Assembly (NCBI RefSeq): GCF_003952345.1 | Contig: NZ_CP034433.1 | Coordinates: forward strand, 3,472,001-3,536,000 | Direction of reading: 5' to 3' | DNA length: 64,000 nt | DNA from: Iodobacter ciconiae | Lineage (GTDB): Bacteria > Pseudomonadota > Gammaproteobacteria > Burkholderiales > Chitinibacteraceae | Notes under the pieces: model-generated | What the model was told of the DNA's origin: nothing | Seen by the model: only the letters and a program-made list of their open reading frames with translations | Databases searched by the model: none | Part shown: positions 1 through 9,209 of the stretch, in pieces | Layout of the letters: each line of letters starts with the position of its first letter | Position numbering within the stretch: the stretch's first letter is position 1 | Translations under genes and position numbers: made by a program

Positions 1-1282
1 CAAACTGATGAATCAGACGCGGGTTGCCTGCAAAGTTAACAATGCGGTTGTTATCCGTGCGGCCTGCCAGCTCTTGCAGCTCAGGGTTTTTACGTGCCAT
101 GCCTTCAACCAGTACACGTTGCACGGTGCCGATCATGTTTTTGTTGACGTCCAGCGCCAGCTCGTCAATGCGGGTTTGCAGGCGTCTGAGGCGGGTGAGT
201 TTCAGCTCTTCAGGTACATCATCTGGCAAATCGGCAGCAGGCGTGCCGGGGCGGCGGCTGTAAACAAAGCTGAATGATGCATCAAAGCCCACATCGTTAA
301 TTAGCTTCATGGTGCGCTCAAAATCGTCTTCGGTTTCACCGGGAAAGCCCACAATAAAGTCGGAGCTCAGGCAAATATCCGGGCGTGCGTCTTTTAGCTT
401 ACGCACCAGTGATTTGAATTCCAGCGTGGTGTAACCGCGTTTCATATTCACCAGTACGCGGTCCGATCCGGCCTGCACCGGTAAATGCAGGTGGGAAACG
501 AGCTTGGGCAGGGTGCGATAGCAATCTACAATCCGCTGGGTCATTTCACGCGGATGGCTGGTGGTGTAGCGCATGCGCTCAATTCCGGGAATTTCGTGTA
601 CGTATTCGAGCAAGGTGGCAAAGTCGGCTACTTCGCCGTCTTTGCCTTCTTCAATCGCCCCGCGATAGGCGTTTACATTTTGTCCAAGCAGGGTAATTTC
701 TTTCACGCCTTGCGCGGCAAGCCCAGCCACTTCGGCCAGTACTTCTTCAAACGGGCGGCTAAATTCGGTACCGCGTGTGTAAGGCACCACGCAGAACGAG
801 CAATATTTGCTGCAACCTTCCATGATCGATACAAAAGCGGTTGCACCCTCGACACGCGCTGGCGGCATATTGTCGAATTTTTCGATTTCAGGGAAAGAAA
901 TATCTACCTGAGAAATACCGCTGCTGCGACGCTCTGCAATTAAATCGGGCAGGCGGTGCAGGGTTTGCGGGCCAAACACCATGTCTACATAGGGCGCGCG
1001 CTTCACAATGGCTGCACCTTCTTGCGAGGCGACGCAGCCGCCTACACCGATTAAAAGATTAGGGTTTTTTAGCTTGAGCTCTCTTACGCGGCCAAGATCT
1101 GAAAACACTTTTTCCTGCGCTTTTTCACGCACGCTGCAGGTGTTAAACAAAATCACATCGGCTTCTTCAACATTATCGGTTTGTGTTAAGCCTTCGGATG
1201 CGTGGAGGACATCGGCCATTTTGTCCGAATCGTATTCGTTCATCTGGCAGCCAAAGGTCTTAATAAATACTTTCTTGCTCAT
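1..1282 (-). CDS. miaB: tRNA-2-methylthio-N6-dimethylallyladenosine synthase (3' end cut by window edge)
   Basis: Radical SAM methylthiotransferase that adds the 2-methylthio group to isopentenyladenosine-37 of tRNAs reading UNN codons; cytoplasmic, with two iron-sulfur clusters. The frame opens [19 protein letters not shown], the start of the UPF0004 domain, with its first cluster cysteine at residue 12. The radical SAM triad C157-x3-C161-x2-C164 (GCSKYCSFC) sits at the same residue numbers as in E. coli MiaB. The last visible residues ([12 protein letters not shown]) belong to the C-terminal TRAM domain. There are 427 visible codons against about 440-475 for the family, so only the extreme C-terminus is missing beyond the left edge. 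The Shine-Dalgarno sequence is weak. Single gene, no visible operon partner in the window. Confidence 0.97.
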   Translation of the reverse strand, partial: MSKKVFIKTFGCQMNEYDSDKMADVLHASEGLTQTDNVEEADVILFNTCSVREKAQEKVFSDLGRVRELKLKNPNLLIGVGGCVASQEGAAIVKRAPYVDMVFGPQTLHRLPDLIAERRSSGISQVDISFPEIEKFDNMPPARVEGATAFVSIMEGCSKYCSFCVVPYTRGTEFSRPFEEVLAEVAGLAAQGVKEITLLGQNVNAYRGAIEEGKDGEVADFATLLEYVHEIPGIERMRYTTSHPREMTQRIVDCYRTLPKLVSHLHLPVQAGSDRVLVNMKRGYTTLEFKSLVRKLKDARPDICLSSDFIVGFPGETEDDFERTMKLINDVGFDASFSFVYSRRPGTPAADLPDDVPEELKLTRLRRLQTRIDELALDVNKNMIGTVQRVLVEGMARKNPELQELAGRTDNNRIVNFAGNPRLIHQF

Positions 1283-1394
1283 TGATACATGCTCTGATCG
1301 TTAGTTTTACTTCAAATTCATTCATTGAATTGTGTTTGCTTGTTACGGGCAGCTAATGCTCGAAGATATGAAATGTGCCTGTACTTTCGGTTAA

Positions 1395-1721
1395 TTATTC
1401 TGTGAGGATCGCTTTCGGGCGGGCTTTTAATGTGGCGGTTTCATCATCTGTAAGCAGCCAGATCCGCCAGATATTGCCGGAAGTTGTTTCAATCTGATAC
1501 CAGATCGGGGCTTGTTGCGGGGTTTGATTTTGCATAATCAGGGCATTATTAATGCCGTAGATTCTAAGCCCCGGCGCTGTGCGGTAGAGCTTGCCGTTAA
1601 TTTTAATTTCAGGCAGAGCGGCGGCTTCCAGACTCCCTAACTGGCCTTGATTGGGCAGGATGCGAGCGGCGTAACTGTGGCTGCTGATGGCAAGCGCTAG
1701 CCAAAACAAGAGCTTAGGCAT
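1395..1721 (-). CDS. small exported hypothetical protein
   Basis: I do not recognise a named family. The 108-residue product begins with a typical Sec signal peptide (MPKLLFWLALAISSHSYA) with a likely cleavage after SYA, leaving a periplasmic protein of about 90 residues. The mature part is rich in beta-type sequence and carries the segment INGKLYRTAPGLRIYG followed by WYQIETTSGNIWRIWLLTDDE. The chosen ATG follows GGGAAT; a longer frame exists 12 codons upstream but would bury the signal peptide. The gene lies 112 nt downstream of miaB in the same direction and may be co-transcribed with it. Function cannot be inferred. Confidence 0.75.
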   Translation of the reverse strand: MPKLLFWLALAISSHSYAARILPNQGQLGSLEAAALPEIKINGKLYRTAPGLRIYGINNALIMQNQTPQQAPIWYQIETTSGNIWRIWLLTDDETATLKARPKAILTE

Positions 1722-1918
1722 GGGGATTCCCGCTAGTAAAACCCGCAATGCTAACAAGCTCGGGGGCGTATTGAAAGTGCAGACTGATTTATGTGGGCGT
1801 GAAAACTGGGCTTTTTGTGCCGATTAAGGGCTTTTTTGCTGCGAAACAAGGGCGCTTATGCGGCAAAATCAAAATCTTGAAAATATAATTTACGAAAAAT
1901 ACGGAGCTTTGTATAGCA

Positions 1919-1944
1919 ATTGGCCCGACATAAGCCGGGCCAAT
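1919..1944 (-). terminator. stem-loop after the glycerate kinase gene
   Basis: A perfect 9-bp inverted repeat (ATTGGCCCG / CGGGCCAAT) with an 8-nt loop starts 6 nt after the stop codon of the glycerate kinase gene; ATAGC/GCTAT extends it outside a small bulge. There is no clear T-run after it, so it may be a 3'-end stabilising hairpin or a weak terminator. Confidence 0.5.
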
Positions 1945-1949
1945 GGTGG

Positions 1950-3098
1950 CTATCGTTTAGGCAGGTTTTGCGCCAGTTTAATGGTGGCGGCGATGTTTCT
2001 GGCGCAGCGCCGTATATTTTCTGCAGCCTGGGCCAGAGCTTCTTCAATTGAGACGGCACGGTTGAGAACACTAAATACGGCTTCGATTCCGTGCTGGTGC
2101 ACCACATCTACATCGGGGCTGAGGCAGCCTGCGACGCCAATAACGGGGATATCAAATATCTTGGCCATTCGCGCCACACCCATCGGTGTTTTGCCATGGA
2201 TGGTCTGGCTGTCCATACGGCCTTCGCCAGTGATGACCAGATCTGCGTCTTGCAACAGAGCGGCAAATTGCACGGATTCCAGTACGATTTCTACACCGGG
2301 GCGCAGGCTGGCATTTAAAAACGCCAGAGCCGCAGCGCCCATGCCGCCTGCTGCACCCGCTCCTTTGGCGTGTGCCACGTCAATGCCTAAATCCTGGCTG
2401 ATTTGCTGGGCGTAGTGGGCAAGACCTGCATCAAGTAGAGCGACCATTTCAGGTGTTGCCCCTTTTTGCGGGCCAAAGATAGCTGCGGCGCCTTGTTCGC
2501 CAATTAGCGGATTGTTTACATCGCAAGCCACTTCAAATTTGCAATCCTGAATGCGCTTATCGACGGCGCTGAGGTCCATTTGTGCGAGCTGGGACAGATC
2601 AGCACCACCAAAAGCCAGAGGATTACCTGATGCGTTTAAAAATCGTCCGCCCAAAGCCTGCATCATGCCTACGCCACCATCAACCGTCGCGCTGCCGCCG
2701 ATCCCCAGAATAATATGTCTTGCGCCATGCTCGAGTGCGGCCAGAATCAGCTCACCTGTGCCATAACTGGTGGTCAGCATGGGGTTACGTAATGAAGGGG
2801 GGACCAGGCTTAAACCACTGGCTGCCGCCATTTCGATAATGGCAGTATGGCCATCACCAGACAGCCCTAAAAATGCCTGCACACATTCGCCGAGCGGGCC
2901 GGTGACTGTTTGCAAAATAATCCGCCCGCCTGTGGCGGCAACCATGGCTTCAACCGTGCCTTCACCTCCATCGGCTACCGGCACTTTTATATACTGTGCA
3001 TCGGGTAGTATTTCTTTGAAACCGGCTTCAATTTGCGTGGCAACTTCAAGTGCAGAGAGGCTTTCTTTGTAGGAATCGGGGGCAATTACAATTTTCAT
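1950..3098 (-). CDS. glycerate 2-kinase (GarK/GlxK family)
   Basis: Phosphorylates D-glycerate with ATP, giving 2-phosphoglycerate, the last step of glucarate/galactarate or glyoxylate-derived glycerate use. The product is 382 residues, matching the family (about 380). It starts [16 protein letters not shown], the family hallmark, followed by VADGGEGT near residue 45, a Gly-rich [12 protein letters not shown] segment near 135 and [12 protein letters not shown] near 285. GGAG lies 6 nt before the ATG; an in-frame TTG two codons upstream is less likely. It is the third gene of cdaR-permease-kinase, only 15 nt after the permease, so translation in one transcript is likely. The sequence alone does not separate GarK from GlxK. 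Confidence 0.95.
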   Translation of the reverse strand: MKIVIAPDSYKESLSALEVATQIEAGFKEILPDAQYIKVPVADGGEGTVEAMVAATGGRIILQTVTGPLGECVQAFLGLSGDGHTAIIEMAAASGLSLVPPSLRNPMLTTSYGTGELILAALEHGARHIILGIGGSATVDGGVGMMQALGGRFLNASGNPLAFGGADLSQLAQMDLSAVDKRIQDCKFEVACDVNNPLIGEQGAAAIFGPQKGATPEMVALLDAGLAHYAQQISQDLGIDVAHAKGAGAAGGMGAAALAFLNASLRPGVEIVLESVQFAALLQDADLVITGEGRMDSQTIHGKTPMGVARMAKIFDIPVIGVAGCLSPDVDVVHQHGIEAVFSVLNRAVSIEEALAQAAENIRRCARNIAATIKLAQNLPKR

Positions 3099-3113
3099 TA
3101 TCAACTCCAGTAC

Positions 3114-4370
3114 TTAAAATTTAAACACACCAAAAATCAGCGTAGAAACAATTGTAATTGACAAGCCAACTGCTGTTTCGTAAGGAATGACTTTCAGGCG
3201 TTCAGTGATGCTCATATTGACCGCGCCACCTGTGGCGTGGAAGAAACTGCCGTGCGGCATATGGTCAAATACGGTAGCACCCGCATGAATCATGGCGGCA
3301 CCGGCAAGGGCTGGAACGGCCAGCTCGAGTAACGTGCTGCTGAATACTTGCGATGCAACCACAGTGCCTGCTGTGGTGGAAGCGGTTGCCAGCGACATTA
3401 GCGCACCGGAGATCGGGGCCAGCATATAGGCGGGCAGGCCAGAACTTTGCAGTGCTTCGATCAGTACAGTTTTAAGGCTGGATGCACCAATGATCCCAGC
3501 TAAAGTCCCCGTGCCCAGCAGCATAATCGCCACCGGAGCCATGCGGCCTAAGCCTGCCACGGCAAATTGATTGCTGTCTTTAAAGCGGCCCATTGCCAGT
3601 GCGCCAAGTAAACCGCCAAGAGGCAGGGCGAGCAGGGGGTCAATCACAATGCCAAACACCGGGCGTAGTGAAAGCAGAATAATAGCCACCAGCGGGGCCA
3701 CGATGGCGGTCGCAAAGGAAGGCAAGGCTTTGCGATCAAAAGCGACCACTTCGCTGGCTTCAACCTTGCTGCCTTTATTAACTAGCTTTTTGGCAATGAA
3801 ATAGGCAACCCCTAAACCGACCAGACCTGGCACTATCCCTGCAGCCATCACCGAGGTGAGTGGTACATGAAAGGTATCGGCCGCTGCAATTGCATTGGGG
3901 TTGGGTGACATGACATTACCCGCCTTACCACCGCCTATCATGGCCAGTAAAATCGCCATTTTGGATAGATCGGCCTGCCGTGCAATTGCCAGGGCAATCG
4001 GGGCAACGGTAATGACAGCCACATCAATAAACACACCAACGGCAGTTAAAATCATGGTGGCCATTGCCAAAGCTAGGAGTGCGCGGGTTTCGCCTACTTT
4101 TTTGACGATGGTATCGGCAATGCTGGCTGCGGCACCTGATTCGATCAGCACACCCGCCAGCACACCGGCCGCCAGAATGCGCATGACGGCAGGGATAATC
4201 CCTTTGGCGCCACCCATCATTAAATTGACGGTGCTGGATAAATCAACCCCGCCTACAATTCCGCCCACTAAAGCGCCAACAATCATGCCGTAGGCAGGAG
4301 GTACTTTTCTTAAAATTAGAAAAATGGCAACAACGAGCGCACTGAGCGCACCTAGAGTACTGACTTCCAT
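3114..4370 (-). CDS. GntP-family permease, probable glycerate/gluconate-type importer
   Basis: Inner-membrane proton symporter of the GntP family (gluconate, glycerate and related sugar acids). The 418-residue product is almost entirely hydrophobic, with about twelve predicted membrane segments starting at residue 5, and family-type stretches such as VGVFIDVAVITVAPIAL near residue 112 and ATASTTAGTVVASQ near 330. AGGAG lies 8 nt before the ATG. Its place between a CdaR regulator and a glycerate kinase makes D-glycerate or a related acid the best substrate guess; this is an inference from context. Family members are usually 430-450 residues, so this one is slightly short but shows no sign of damage. 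Confidence 0.92.
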   Translation of the reverse strand: MEVSTLGALSALVVAIFLILRKVPPAYGMIVGALVGGIVGGVDLSSTVNLMMGGAKGIIPAVMRILAAGVLAGVLIESGAAASIADTIVKKVGETRALLALAMATMILTAVGVFIDVAVITVAPIALAIARQADLSKMAILLAMIGGGKAGNVMSPNPNAIAAADTFHVPLTSVMAAGIVPGLVGLGVAYFIAKKLVNKGSKVEASEVVAFDRKALPSFATAIVAPLVAIILLSLRPVFGIVIDPLLALPLGGLLGALAMGRFKDSNQFAVAGLGRMAPVAIMLLGTGTLAGIIGASSLKTVLIEALQSSGLPAYMLAPISGALMSLATASTTAGTVVASQVFSSTLLELAVPALAGAAMIHAGATVFDHMPHGSFFHATGGAVNMSITERLKVIPYETAVGLSITIVSTLIFGVFKF

Positions 4371-4450
4371 CGCTTGAAACTCCTGTTCTGGCCGAGGGTT
4401 GCGGATAGCATATGTTGAACAGGATAAACTTCCTGCGAGGGGATATCTTC

Positions 4451-4462
4451 ATGCAATTGCAT
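4451..4462. promoter_or_regulatory. 12-bp palindrome between cdaR and the permease gene
   Basis: ATGCAATTGCAT is a perfect 12-bp palindrome about 80 nt upstream of the permease start, in the only sizeable gap of the cdaR-permease-kinase cluster. It is a candidate operator, for example for CdaR itself; no binding data are visible from sequence. Confidence 0.35.
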
Positions 4463-4518
4463 AAAAATATGCAGGGTGTTTGGTATTTTTTTTGGAGTTT
4501 ATTACGGGTGGCGTGATG

Positions 4519-5664
4519 TTATGCAATTTGCAAAGCAGCGTAGAGTAAAAAGCGATCATCCGTTTTGCTGAGATTCAGGTCAGTAATAGCCTCAATCCGG
4601 CTCAGGCGGTAATCCAGCGTGTTGCGATGAATATGCAAAAACTGCGCTGTTTCTACGGGGCGGGTGTCACAGGCAAACCACGCCTGTAGTGTTTTGCGCA
4701 GCTGGCCGTTGCCATCCTGGCGCTCAAGATTTTTAAGCGGGATACGTAGCTGTGCGGCTTGCCAGCCTGAATTTAACCCGGCCAGCAGCACCGGCAAGCT
4801 TAAATCCTGATAAAAAAAGCAGGCCTGCTCCAGGTGGCGTGTCTTGCCGATTTGCAAAGTTGTGATGGCACTCTGATAAGACAGGGCCACGGCATTGGCG
4901 CAGCTAAAATATTGCCCTAGCGCAATGCGTACTCCCAGCTTGCTTTTGCTGGCAACCCGTGCGAGTAAATCGTGTACCCGCAGCCGGTGCTCTTCCGGGT
5001 TCCAGCTGCCTTGATGATCTAACGCGGGTTTGAGCACCACTAATTCGGTTAAAGAAACGGTGGCCACCAGATTGTCGCGCTCTGGCGTGCCCAGCAGGGT
5101 TTGCAGCTCTTGCAACTCGGCCAATGCAGCATCAATACCCAGCGTGCCGCTGTCTACCTCAATCACCGCCACCACGCGCGGGCGCTGGATATCTACGCCT
5201 AGCTTTTGCGCCCAGGCTTCCAGATCGGAATGCGGCGCGGCTTCTCCTTTGATCAGCTGCAAAACCAGCTCTTCACGGTAACGGGTGTCACGCCCCAAGG
5301 CCTGAATCAGCCTTGCTTGCTCTAAGCTCATTTCCGCCGTCATGCGCACCAGCTCGCCATAGTGGCGCACCGCATCGGGCTGGCCGGTGATACCGACTAC
5401 GCCCACAATCTGCCCGGCAAGGCGCAGCGGTAAATTCACACCGGGGCGCACGCCATGCAGCTGCTGCGCCATGGCATCGTCAATTTCTACCGTGCGCTGC
5501 TGAGACAACACCAGCAAAGCGCCTTCATGCTGCTTGCCCAGCCGCTTTGCATCACCACTGCCGATCACCGTGCCCGAGGCATCGATCACATTTACATTGC
5601 TGCCAATAATTGTCATGGTTCGGTTGACGATTTCTTGTGCAAGAGCGGTATTGAGCAAAGACAT
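4519..5664 (-). CDS. cdaR: CdaR-type sugar diacid/glycerate regulator
   Basis: Transcriptional activator of sugar-diacid and glycerate genes. The product lines up with E. coli CdaR over its whole length (381 versus 385 residues). It has the N-terminal diacid-sensing domain (DASGTVIGSGDAKRLGKQHE, then HEGALLVLSQQRTVEIDDA), a middle GGDEF-like domain (VVAVIEVDSGTLG), and the C-terminal PucR-type helix-turn-helix (FLHIHRNTLDYRLSRIEAIT). I chose the ATG giving MSLLNTALAQEIV because it matches the E. coli start. A TTG 13 codons upstream is possible, and neither has a strong ribosome-binding site. It lies upstream of and parallel to the permease and kinase genes, which it most likely controls. Confidence 0.93.
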   Translation of the reverse strand: MSLLNTALAQEIVNRTMTIIGSNVNVIDASGTVIGSGDAKRLGKQHEGALLVLSQQRTVEIDDAMAQQLHGVRPGVNLPLRLAGQIVGVVGITGQPDAVRHYGELVRMTAEMSLEQARLIQALGRDTRYREELVLQLIKGEAAPHSDLEAWAQKLGVDIQRPRVVAVIEVDSGTLGIDAALAELQELQTLLGTPERDNLVATVSLTELVVLKPALDHQGSWNPEEHRLRVHDLLARVASKSKLGVRIALGQYFSCANAVALSYQSAITTLQIGKTRHLEQACFFYQDLSLPVLLAGLNSGWQAAQLRIPLKNLERQDGNGQLRKTLQAWFACDTRPVETAQFLHIHRNTLDYRLSRIEAITDLNLSKTDDRFLLYAALQIA

Positions 5665-6101
5665 AGCGGGCCTAGAGGTAAGGGGTTTATATCTTGATGC
5701 CAAAAATATCTTTCATCGTATTTTGGCCCGCTGCAGTAGCGTTGCGGCCGAGCGCGCCGCCTAAGTGAGGGTTGCGCTCGCTCCAATTGAGGCAGACGCA
5801 GGCAAAGCTATGCCAAGTTTACTTAGGGTGTTTGGGTTTTGCTTACTTAAAATATCTTGAGATAAGTTTTTAACTGCTCTGGATGTTATCAGTCAATGAC
5901 AAATAACTAATGGTGTAGTGGCACCATTAATGTTTATGTCATATGGTGCGAGACGTACATTGCCTACTCATGACTGTGGTTAAGCAGAGCGCTCCTGCTA
6001 TAAAAATATATGGTTATATGCTACTTTTTTACGGTAAAAAATAGTCAAGCCGGGTGTTATGCTGACCGCCTCGTTTTATCGACTGCTTGGAAGAAAACGC
6101 G
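5665..6101. other. intergenic region between cdaR and macA
   Basis: These 437 bp carry the divergent control regions of the cdaR cluster and the efflux operon. No gene is visible. The main structure is the inverted repeat at 5908-5929. An imperfect palindrome (AGCAG-AGCGCT-CCTGCT) ends near 6000, just before a TATAAAAAT stretch that could be part of the macA promoter. Confidence 0.6.
5908..5929. promoter_or_regulatory. 8-bp inverted repeat upstream of the macAB operon
   Basis: TAATGGTG and CACCATTA form a perfect inverted repeat around a 6-nt spacer (TAGTGG), about 175 nt upstream of macA. A further ATGGTGC half-site follows near 5942. The symmetry and spacing suit a dimeric repressor or activator; no dedicated regulator gene is adjacent. 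Confidence 0.4.
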
Positions 6102-7253
6102 ATGACTTGGAAGTTTAAACGTTGGTCCTGGTTGAAAATTGTAATGGTTTTATTCCTGCTGGCTTTATTTGGCTGGGGAGTAAAGGTGATTTTCTTTCCA
6201 AGTAAGGCTGCCCCTCAGTACACCACGGCGAAGGCGGAGAGGGCAGATCTGGAAAATGCAGTACTGGCAACAGGCACTTTGCAGGCTTTTCGCAAGGTAG
6301 ATGTGGGTGCGCAGGTTTCCGGGCAGTTGCAAAAGCTGGAAGTGGAACTTGGGGACAGGGTAAAGAAAGGCCAGCTTTTAGCAACCATCGACCCGAATCT
6401 GGCGCAAAACGAGGCACTCAATGCTGGGGCATCTTTAGAGGGGTTGCTCGCGCAAAGGCAATCGACTCTGCTGCAATTGGAGCAGGCCAAAACCGAGCTG
6501 AGCCGCCAGCAAACCATGCTGAGCCGTGAAGCTACGTCCAGGCAGGCATTGGAGGATGCAGGCTTAAAGCAAAGAATGCTGCAATCCGATTTGGCGCTGC
6601 GCGATGCCGATATCAAAAAAGCCAGGCTTACACTTGATTCTGCCAAAACCCGTCTTGGCTACACCCGTATTCTTGCGCCGATTGATGGTGAAGTGGCGGC
6701 GATTACTACGCTGGAAGGGCAGACCGTAATTGCTGCTCAGCAAGCGCCTAATCTTTTAACCTTGGCCGATTTAGATACCATCACCGTTAAAGCGCAGATT
6801 TCGGAGGCAGATGTGATGAAAGTCCATGCCGGGCAGGCGGTTTATTTCACTACTTTGGGGGAGCCGGATAAACGCTATCACGGTAAATTGCGTGCGATTC
6901 AACCGACTCCGGAAAAATTGAATAATGCGATTTTTTATAATGCACTGTTTGAGGTGCCAAACCCCGGTCGTGCGCTGCGTCAGGATATGACAGCTCAGGT
7001 GGCGATTGTGCTTGATTTTGCAAAAAGTGCTTTAAGTATCCCCACCATTGCCTTGGGAGCGAAGGCCAAAGATGGCCGCTATACCGTGCGGGTGGTCGGC
7101 ATGGATGGTTTTGCTGTGGACAAACAGATCAAAACCGGCCTGAATAACAATGTGCAGGTGCAAGTACTTGAAGGCTTGAAGGAAGGCGATCTGGTGGTAA
7201 CTGGCGATGCGGCCCTAGGTAAATCAGGTGGTTCTGCGTCAGTTGGAGCATAG
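6102..7253 (+). CDS. macA: MacA-type periplasmic adaptor of an ABC efflux pump
   Basis: Membrane-fusion protein linking the MacB ABC transporter to an outer-membrane channel. The 383-residue product has an N-terminal membrane anchor (about residues 10-30), the lipoyl half-motif VDVGAQVSGQLQKLEVELGD near residue 68, an alpha-helical hairpin rich in Gln/Leu/Lys (about 110-190), the second lipoyl half with ILAPIDGEVAAI near 200, then beta-barrel and membrane-proximal domains. GGAAG lies about 10 nt before the ATG; an in-frame TTG five codons upstream is less likely. It is the first gene of macA-macB-OMF; the macB start codon follows its stop by one nucleotide. Confidence 0.95.
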   Translation: MTWKFKRWSWLKIVMVLFLLALFGWGVKVIFFPSKAAPQYTTAKAERADLENAVLATGTLQAFRKVDVGAQVSGQLQKLEVELGDRVKKGQLLATIDPNLAQNEALNAGASLEGLLAQRQSTLLQLEQAKTELSRQQTMLSREATSRQALEDAGLKQRMLQSDLALRDADIKKARLTLDSAKTRLGYTRILAPIDGEVAAITTLEGQTVIAAQQAPNLLTLADLDTITVKAQISEADVMKVHAGQAVYFTTLGEPDKRYHGKLRAIQPTPEKLNNAIFYNALFEVPNPGRALRQDMTAQVAIVLDFAKSALSIPTIALGAKAKDGRYTVRVVGMDGFAVDKQIKTGLNNNVQVQVLEGLKEGDLVVTGDAALGKSGGSASVGA

Positions 7254-7254
7254 C

Positions 7255-9207
7255 GTGCGTAAACCATTATTGGAGTTAGCCAATATTGTGCGCAGCTTTT
7301 CGGCTGGCGATGGTGATGCTGTGGTGCTCGATCAGGTGAATCTTTGTATTCACGCTGGTGAAATGGTGGCGATTGTGGGCGCTTCCGGCTCGGGCAAATC
7401 TACCTTGATGAATATCCTGGGTTGCCTGGATCAGCCAACTTCGGGTACTTATCAGGTGAATGGCCGTGATGTTTCTAGTCTTGATAGTGACGAGCTGGCC
7501 GGGTTGCGGCGGGACCGTTTTGGTTTTATTTTTCAGCGCTACCATTTATTGCCGCATTTATCGGCGCAGGGCAATGTGGAAATGCCGGCGATTTATTCGG
7601 GGCTGGCTAAGGATGCGCGGCAGGATAGAGCCAAAGCTCTGCTCAGCCGCCTTGGCTTAAGCGATAAATTTGAGCATCGCCCCAGCCAGCTTTCTGGTGG
7701 TCAACAGCAGCGGGTGAGTATTGCCCGTGCTTTGATGAATGGTGGCGAAGTCATTCTGGCTGACGAGCCCACCGGTGCGCTTGACAGCCACAGCGGTGAA
7801 GAAGTGATGAATATACTGCGCGAGCTGCACGCACAGGGACACACCGTCATTATTGTTACCCATGATCATAAAGTGGCCGATTGTGCCGAGCGCATCGTAG
7901 AGATCAGCGATGGGCGCATTATTAGCGATCACAGCAAGCCGCTGGATGTGCAGGTTGAAGGAAAAGTCGCACCGCACAGGCGGGAAGTGAAATCGCTAAA
8001 AGTTGTACTAGATCGCTTTGGGGCGGCTTTAAATATGGCCTGGCGGGCGATGTCGGCTAGCCGGATGCGCACCTTGCTCACCATGCTGGGCGTGGTGATT
8101 GGTATTACTTCGGTCGTGTCGATTGTGGCAATTGGTGAGGGTGCCAAGCGCAGGATTTTGCAAAATTTTGGTGAAATTGGCAGTAACACGATGAATATCT
8201 TCCCCGGTAAAGGCAGAGGGGACGATAGGGCGGGAAGTTTACGCTCCCTGCTGCCGGGGGATATTACTGCGCTGCAGGCTATGCCCTTTATTGATAGTGT
8301 AACCCCTAGTACCAGTACTAATTTGCGCTTGCGCCATCGATCCCAGGATATAGAGGCCAGTGTGAGTGGGGTAGGTGAGTATTATTTCCGGGTGAGTGGT
8401 TTGCAGCCTGCACTGGGGCGATTTTTTAATAGTGAGGATGTGGCGAACCAATCGCAGCTGGTCGTGATCGATCTTCATACCCAGGGCAAATTATTCCCTA
8501 AGGGGGGCAACCCGCTGGGACAGGTGATTTTAGTAGGTAATTTGCCAGCCACGGTGATTGGTGTGGCAGCAGAAAATAAGAGTGGCTTTGGCGGTGGCGG
8601 GCAATCTTTGCAGGTCTGGCTGCCGTTTACCACTACGGCCAATCGCCTGTTCGGGCGGCAATATTTTAACAGCATCACGGTGCGGGTGAAGGATGGGCAA
8701 TCGTCCGCTGCGGCCGAGCAAAGTGTAGAAAAGCTGCTTACATTACGCCATGGCAGTAAGGACTTCTTTATTTACAATATGGATAGTCTCGTTAAAAAAA
8801 TAGAGCAGACCAGCCAGATGCTGGCGCTTTTATTATCGCTGATTGCGCTGATTTCTCTGGTGGTAGGCGGGATTGGCGTGATGAACATTATGCTGGTGTC
8901 GGTCACTGAGCGAACGCGTGAAATCGGAATTCGTATGGCGGTGGGCGCAAGGCAAAGTGATGTGATGCAGCAGTTTTTAACCGAGTCGGTACTCGTTTGC
9001 CTGATTGGTGGCGCAATTGGTGCCTTGTTATCGCTGGCAATTGGCGGCCTGGTGGCTCTGGTTGCACCTGACTGGAAAATGATTTTTTCACTTGGCTCTT
9101 TTGTTGCAGCCTTTATTTGTTCGACTTTGATTGGTGTCTTTTTTGGCTTTCTGCCCGCCCGCAATGCTGCACGTCTAGATCCGATTGAAGCGCTGGCGCG
9201 AGAATAA
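7255..9207 (+). CDS. macB: MacB-type ABC transporter, ATPase-permease fusion
   Basis: Inner-membrane mechanotransmission ABC protein of the MacAB-TolC type; family members export macrolides, enterotoxin, lipopeptides or haem precursors. The 650-residue product matches the 648 residues of E. coli MacB. Residues 1-225 are the ATPase, with Walker A GASGSGKST at 42-50, signature LSGGQQQR and Walker B VILADEPTGALD. A membrane helix near residue 275 is followed by a large periplasmic domain, and three C-terminal membrane helices include GGIGVMNIMLVSVTERTREI. The GTG start lies 6 nt after GGAG. Substrate cannot be told from sequence. Confidence 0.96.
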   Translation: MRKPLLELANIVRSFSAGDGDAVVLDQVNLCIHAGEMVAIVGASGSGKSTLMNILGCLDQPTSGTYQVNGRDVSSLDSDELAGLRRDRFGFIFQRYHLLPHLSAQGNVEMPAIYSGLAKDARQDRAKALLSRLGLSDKFEHRPSQLSGGQQQRVSIARALMNGGEVILADEPTGALDSHSGEEVMNILRELHAQGHTVIIVTHDHKVADCAERIVEISDGRIISDHSKPLDVQVEGKVAPHRREVKSLKVVLDRFGAALNMAWRAMSASRMRTLLTMLGVVIGITSVVSIVAIGEGAKRRILQNFGEIGSNTMNIFPGKGRGDDRAGSLRSLLPGDITALQAMPFIDSVTPSTSTNLRLRHRSQDIEASVSGVGEYYFRVSGLQPALGRFFNSEDVANQSQLVVIDLHTQGKLFPKGGNPLGQVILVGNLPATVIGVAAENKSGFGGGGQSLQVWLPFTTTANRLFGRQYFNSITVRVKDGQSSAAAEQSVEKLLTLRHGSKDFFIYNMDSLVKKIEQTSQMLALLLSLIALISLVVGGIGVMNIMLVSVTERTREIGIRMAVGARQSDVMQQFLTESVLVCLIGGAIGALLSLAIGGLVALVAPDWKMIFSLGSFVAAFICSTLIGVFFGFLPARNAARLDPIEALARE

Positions 9208-9209
9208 AA

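Noticed and set aside
8-1304. Plus-strand frames of up to 152 codons
   Set aside because: They are antisense to miaB, whose motifs are unmistakable on the minus strand.
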